From: an uncultured Slackia sp.
GTDB taxonomy: Bacteria; Actinomycetota; Coriobacteriia; Coriobacteriales; Eggerthellaceae
Reading direction: 5' to 3'
NCBI GenBank assembly: GCA_937895975.1
Contig: CALBLG010000239.1
Location: 1 to 8,865 of the forward strand
DNA length: 8,865 nucleotides
Shown: positions 5,893 to 8,865 of the stretch, piece by piece
Position numbering within the stretch: position 1 is the first letter of the stretch
Layout: every line of letters begins with the position of its first letter
The notes under the pieces: model-generated
The model's database searches: none
What the model saw: only the letters and a program-made list of their open reading frames with translations
What the model was told of the DNA's origin: nothing
Translations under genes and position numbers: made by a program

Positions 5893-7281
5893 CTATTCGA
5901 TTCCCAACACCTGCATAACCAGCAAAGCAACCGTGAGCACCGTCACGATGCCAACGGTGAGCCAAATGAGCCCTCGGCCGACAATGCCGCTGGCATATTT
6001 GCCCATGATGCGCTTATCAGCGGCGATAAGCGCCATGAATACCAACAGCACGGGCAATACCAGGCCATTGATGAACTGGGCCGTAAGCATAATCCCCATG
6101 AGGTTCAAGCCGGGAATGAGCACCACAACTGCCGAAAAAGCAATGACCGAGGTGAAGATGCCCTTGAACATGGGGGCTTCTTTCCACGTGAAGTCGACGC
6201 CAGCTTCCCAGCCGAACGCCTCGCAGATGACGAACGAGGTGGTGAGCGGCAACACGCAGGCTGCCAAAAAGCTTGCAGCCGTTAACCCAGCAGCGAATAA
6301 GATTTGCGCATATTGACCGGCGAACGGCGCCAAAGCCGTGGCGGCATCTTCGGCAGAATCGATCGAAATACCCTGGGGGAACAGCACCGCGCCCGTGGTG
6401 ATGATGATGAACCATGCCACCAAGCAGGCGACGATGGTGCCTGCGGTAACGTCGACCTTCTGCAGAAGCATTTCCTCGGGATCGGTGGTAACACCTTTGT
6501 CCACTACATTGCTTTGTGCGAAGAACATCATCCACGGCGCGATGGTGGTGCCGATCATCGAAATAACCAGCGAAATAAAATGCACGCTGGTGGGAACTTG
6601 CGGCACAACAGTGGAGACCATCACATCGCCCCAGTTCGGGCTCGCAAGAAACGCCGCAATCACATACGTGACGAACACGAGCGAAATCGCGAGGAAAATC
6701 TTCTCTACGCTCTTATAGCTGCCCTTCACCACAAGAAGCCACACGATGACGGCCGAAATGGGCACGCTGACCCATGTAGGCACGCCAAACAACCCCATGC
6801 CTGACGCAATGCCGGCGAATTCGCTGAACGTAGTAGCGACGTTGCCGACGAGCAACGCGCCCATGGCAAGCGCCGTAAGTCGAATGCCGAAACGTTCGCG
6901 GATAAGCGCGGCGAAGCCTTTGCCGGTAACCGCGCCCATGCGTGTAGCCGTCATTTGTACCACAAGCAGCAGCACACACATCACGGGGATGACCCACAGC
7001 GTGGCATAGCCGAAATCGGCGCCGGCGGTCGAATACGTAGAAATGCCGCCGGCATCGTTGCCGGCCATAGCGCTCACAACGCCTGGGCCCATTGCGGCTA
7101 GAACGAGCAGCGCGAACGGCTTCTTTTTCTCTTCCTGCTGCGAGGATTCAGCGACCATCTGAGCATCCGATTCCTCAATCGGCGCCAAATCGGGGTTTCC
7201 AGCCTTGCGGGCGGCATATTCCGCATCACGGCGTTCCTGCATCACCTCGTCGTACGTCGCATCGCGACGCGCGGCGGCCAT
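5893..7281 (-). CDS. NRAMP-superfamily transporter, probable Mg2+ transporter (NRMT type)
   Basis: The 462-residue inner-membrane protein has a charged, hydrophilic N-terminus (1-54) and about eleven hydrophobic helices between 56 and 460. The first helix (GPGVVSAMAG) and the following FGYATLWV identify the SLC11/NRAMP fold. Classical Mn2+/Fe2+ members carry DPGN on helix 1 and MPH on helix 6. Here helix 1 reads N-D76-A-G-G and helix 6 reads A248-P249-W250 (GTTIAPWMMFF), so the metal-binding Asp stays while the Asn and the Met that select transition metals are lost. That substitution pattern is the hallmark of NRMT magnesium transporters, characterised from Eggerthella lenta. The upstream neighbour carries the MgtE Mg2+-sensor domains and its stop directly abuts this ATG, giving translational coupling; a GGGGG stretch before the stop can serve as SD. 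An mntH label would probably be misleading. Fold confidence is high, substrate moderate. Confidence 0.88.
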   Translation of the reverse strand: MAAARRDATYDEVMQERRDAEYAARKAGNPDLAPIEESDAQMVAESSQQEEKKKPFALLVLAAMGPGVVSAMAGNDAGGISTYSTAGADFGYATLWVIPVMCVLLLVVQMTATRMGAVTGKGFAALIRERFGIRLTALAMGALLVGNVATTFSEFAGIASGMGLFGVPTWVSVPISAVIVWLLVVKGSYKSVEKIFLAISLVFVTYVIAAFLASPNWGDVMVSTVVPQVPTSVHFISLVISMIGTTIAPWMMFFAQSNVVDKGVTTDPEEMLLQKVDVTAGTIVACLVAWFIIITTGAVLFPQGISIDSAEDAATALAPFAGQYAQILFAAGLTAASFLAACVLPLTTSFVICEAFGWEAGVDFTWKEAPMFKGIFTSVIAFSAVVVLIPGLNLMGIMLTAQFINGLVLPVLLVFMALIAADKRIMGKYASGIVGRGLIWLTVGIVTVLTVALLVMQVLGIE

Positions 7282-8631
7282 TTACAGCACCCCCGCAATC
7301 TCGAGCACGATAAGAGTGTACACCGCAAGAGCCGCAGCGCCGCCAACGACGGCCGCGACCACGGTAAGCACCCGACTCGTGTTCTTCTCGCTTTCGGTGC
7401 TTTCCTCCATAACCTCCATGGCGTCGTCAACCGTGACCAGGCCAAGCATGCGGCCCGATTCGTCCACGACCGGCAATGCGACCATGTCGTATTTCGAAAT
7501 ATCGGCCGCAACCTCTTCCTCGTCTTCATCGGGAGGAACGCTGATGATGTCGGTATACATGATGTCGTGCAGCTGCGTCTCGCGATGCGCCAGCACCAGC
7601 GTGCGCATCGACAGCACGCCGACCAGTTTTTCGGAATCTTCCTCGAGCACGTACACGAAATGCACGGTGGGGAAGTCCTCATCGAGGTTGCGCAGCACTT
7701 CAACGGTGTCGAGCACCGTGTCGGTTTCTTTCATGGCCACGAACTGCGTGGTCATCATGCCGCCGGCGGTGTCGTCTTTATACCCCAAAAGGTCGCGGAT
7801 TTCGGCCGCGTCTTCCACGCCCATCAGACGCAACAACGTCTCGGCTTTCTCGTACGGAAGGTCGCGGATGATGTCGGCGGCATCGTCGGGGTCCATCTGT
7901 CCCAGCAGGCCAGAAGCCTCGCGGTCGCCCAAGTCGTCAAGGGTTTCGGCCTGGTATTCATCTTCCAGCTCGGCAATAACTTCGGCCGAACGAGCATCGT
8001 CGAGATGTTTGAATACTTCAGCACGCTGCTTCGGGTCGAGCTGTTCGAGAATGTCGGCCACGTCGGCCGGATGCATCTCGTTCAAGCGACGGTGCGTCAC
8101 CGAAAGTTGCACCTTCGACAAGTCACGGTCGAGCAGGTCCATGTAATTCCAGGCAATGATTTTCTCGTCGATTTTCTTTCCGAACAGCTTTGCGACATTC
8201 ACGACCGCCTTTTCGAGAAGCGGATGAAGGCCACGCAAAATGCCGCGCACGCCAACCTCGGCGCCAAGCAGGCGCAGCTGCGTGCCCGAAGGCGAGAGCT
8301 TCAAGTCGTTTACGCGCACAAGCTTGAGACCTTGCGTGTCAACGATCTGCTGATCGAGCAAATCGCGGGCGAGCAAAACCTCGTCGGGCTGAAGATAACT
8401 AAAACGAATGTTGTACGACTCGGTGTTCAGTCGAACGGAGTCTTCGGAAAAATTGTCGACGTACTTTCGCCAGCTAATCATAAATGGCGTGCGGCCTGGA
8501 CCTTTGAACGCCAGTGATGTAATTCGCGGAAATACCTCGCCTGTCGAAATGGCGAGATCGGATACAACGCCGAGCTTCTCGCCCGTGGAGTCGAACACGG
8601 GTTTACCCAGCATGTTGGACAAGTAGAGCAA
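7282..8631 (-). CDS. PRC-barrel / MgtE-N / CBS-pair protein with C-terminal membrane helix
   Basis: The 449 residues divide into a PRC-barrel-like domain (about 1-75, LGKPVFDSTGEKLGVVSDL), a second PRC-like segment (about 84-130, ending LLGAEVGVRGILRGL), an MgtE N-domain of helical repeats (about 183-285, with HPADVADILEQL and MDPDDAADII), a CBS pair (about 294-412) joined by the MgtE-like DTAGGMMTTQF, and one hydrophobic helix (420-445). In MgtE channels the N and CBS domains bind Mg2+ and close the pore; here the five-helix pore is absent. The protein is therefore more likely a membrane-anchored Mg2+ sensor or regulator than a transporter. The gene is directly coupled to the NRMT-like transporter (TAA followed at once by ATG), pointing to it as partner. 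The start is TTG, supported by GAGGGGAGG six bases upstream; the first ATG is six codons further in and too far from this SD. Confidence 0.87.
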   Translation of the reverse strand: MLYLSNMLGKPVFDSTGEKLGVVSDLAISTGEVFPRITSLAFKGPGRTPFMISWRKYVDNFSEDSVRLNTESYNIRFSYLQPDEVLLARDLLDQQIVDTQGLKLVRVNDLKLSPSGTQLRLLGAEVGVRGILRGLHPLLEKAVVNVAKLFGKKIDEKIIAWNYMDLLDRDLSKVQLSVTHRRLNEMHPADVADILEQLDPKQRAEVFKHLDDARSAEVIAELEDEYQAETLDDLGDREASGLLGQMDPDDAADIIRDLPYEKAETLLRLMGVEDAAEIRDLLGYKDDTAGGMMTTQFVAMKETDTVLDTVEVLRNLDEDFPTVHFVYVLEEDSEKLVGVLSMRTLVLAHRETQLHDIMYTDIISVPPDEDEEEVAADISKYDMVALPVVDESGRMLGLVTVDDAMEVMEESTESEKNTSRVLTVVAAVVGGAAALAVYTLIVLEIAGVL

Positions 8632-8637
8632 AGCTTG

Positions 8638-8646
8638 CCTCCCCTC
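8638..8646 (-). promoter_or_regulatory. Strong Shine-Dalgarno fixing a TTG start
   Basis: GAGGGGAGG on the minus strand ends six bases before the TTG at 8631-8629. The next in-frame ATG (8613) would be 24 bases away from it, so the TTG is the better start of the PRC/CBS gene. Confidence 0.75.
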
Positions 8647-8746
8647 ATGCAGCGCAGCCTAAGGCCTGCAGGGAAAGGCGCGGGCCTCAAGGTTAACGAG
8701 CGATGTGTTTTCGAACCTTCAAAATGGCCCTTTTCTCCTAGACAAT

Positions 8747-8765
8747 AAAAAAACCGCTCTCGCGG
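8747..8765 (-). terminator. Probable intrinsic terminator of the tRNA-Arg transcript
   Basis: A CCGC-GAGA-GCGG stem-loop is followed by seven Ts on the minus strand, about 50 bases after the tRNA 3' end. The stem is only 4 bp but all GC, and the T-run is strong. Beyond it, up to the PRC/CBS gene RBS, about 100 bases hold a weak 6-bp inverted repeat (8689-8694 with 8714-8719) and no convincing promoter. Confidence 0.6.
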
Positions 8766-8791
8766 CACAACTGCTATTGGTTTTATTTCGA

Positions 8792-8809
8792 TTCGATTTG
8801 ACAATCGAA
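8792..8809 (-). other. Hairpin in the tRNA-Arg 3' trailer
   Basis: A perfect 7-bp inverted repeat (TTCGATT with AATCGAA) around a 4-base loop starts about seven bases after the encoded CCA. No T-run follows. It may assist 3'-end processing of the precursor tRNA. Confidence 0.4.
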
Positions 8810-8815
8810 AGAAAA

Positions 8816-8865
8816 TGGTGCGCCGTGAGGGATTCGAACCCCCGACGTACTGATTCGTAGTCAGT
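8816..8865 (-). tRNA. tRNA-Arg(ACG), 3' part; 5' end beyond the window
   Basis: The window ends exactly at the 5' side of the anticodon stem. Visible on the minus strand are the stem ACTGA/TCAGT (8865-8861 with 8853-8849), the loop CTACGAA with anticodon ACG (8858-8856), the T arm GGGGG-TTCGAAT-CCCTC, the 3' acceptor strand ACGGCGC, discriminator A and an encoded CCA (8818-8816). The A at position 34 would be edited to inosine to read CGU, CGC and CGA codons. The D arm and the 5' acceptor strand lie outside, so the fold cannot be fully checked. Confidence 0.93.

Noticed and set aside
5893..7281. Labelling the transporter MntH (Mn2+/Fe2+ symporter)
   Set aside because: The DPGN and MPH binding motifs are replaced in the NRMT manner and the neighbour is a Mg2+ sensor.
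7567..8517. A 316-codon plus-strand frame opposite the PRC/CBS gene
   Set aside because: It is antisense to a gene with clear domains, and its composition is typical of a shadow frame.
8647..8746. M-box (Mg2+ riboswitch) in the leader of the Mg2+ operon
   Set aside because: The gap between the tRNA terminator and the start is about 100 bases, shorter than an M-box, and none of its conserved blocks is seen.

Overview
All eight recognisable genes lie on the minus strand, so transcription runs from the high-coordinate end to the low one. In that order they are: the 3' half of a tRNA-Arg(ACG); a PRC-barrel/MgtE-N/CBS protein; an NRAMP-superfamily transporter; phosphoserine aminotransferase (serC); 3-phosphoglycerate dehydrogenase (serA); a DUF1015 protein; citrate synthase; and the first 32 codons of a PLP-dependent aminotransferase. 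Base composition is moderately GC-rich and gene density is high. The transporter has binding-site signatures of the NRAMP-related magnesium transporter (NRMT) clade, which was characterised from Eggerthella lenta. Together with the gene set this suggests an anaerobic actinobacterium of the class Coriobacteriia, probably Eggerthellaceae. That placement is inference; no rRNA or marker gene is present.

Region 8865-5893 (magnesium block): the tRNA ends with an encoded CCA and is followed by a hairpin and a T-tract terminator. Next comes a gene with a TTG start behind a very strong Shine-Dalgarno. It encodes two PRC-barrel-like segments, the MgtE cytosolic Mg2+-sensor module (MgtE-N plus two CBS domains) and one C-terminal membrane helix, but no MgtE pore. 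Its TAA stop directly abuts the ATG of the NRMT-like transporter. The pair looks like a detached Mg2+ sensor coupled to a non-MgtE transporter.

Region 5892-2977 (serine block): 322 bases without a gene separate the transporter from serC. They hold a 33+33 bp near-perfect inverted repeat, an AT-rich palindromic operator-like site and a probable serC promoter. serC and serA are separated by 117 bases carrying four hairpins of identical geometry (6-bp stem, 4-base loop), three followed by T-runs. serA is followed by a 9-bp hairpin and an imperfect 88-base palindrome, then the DUF1015 gene. serC and serA give the first two steps of serine synthesis. No phosphoserine phosphatase (serB) is in the window, which makes DUF1015, with its DGHHR motif, a candidate for a serine/phosphoserine role.

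Region 2976-1: the DUF1015 gene, a 31-base hairpin, citrate synthase with every key active-site residue, its intrinsic terminator, and the promoter, RBS and N-terminus of an aminotransferase cut by the window edge. Citrate synthase in such anaerobes usually feeds 2-oxoglutarate/glutamate synthesis, and glutamate is the amino donor for SerC, so the lower half of the window is plausibly amino-acid biosynthesis.
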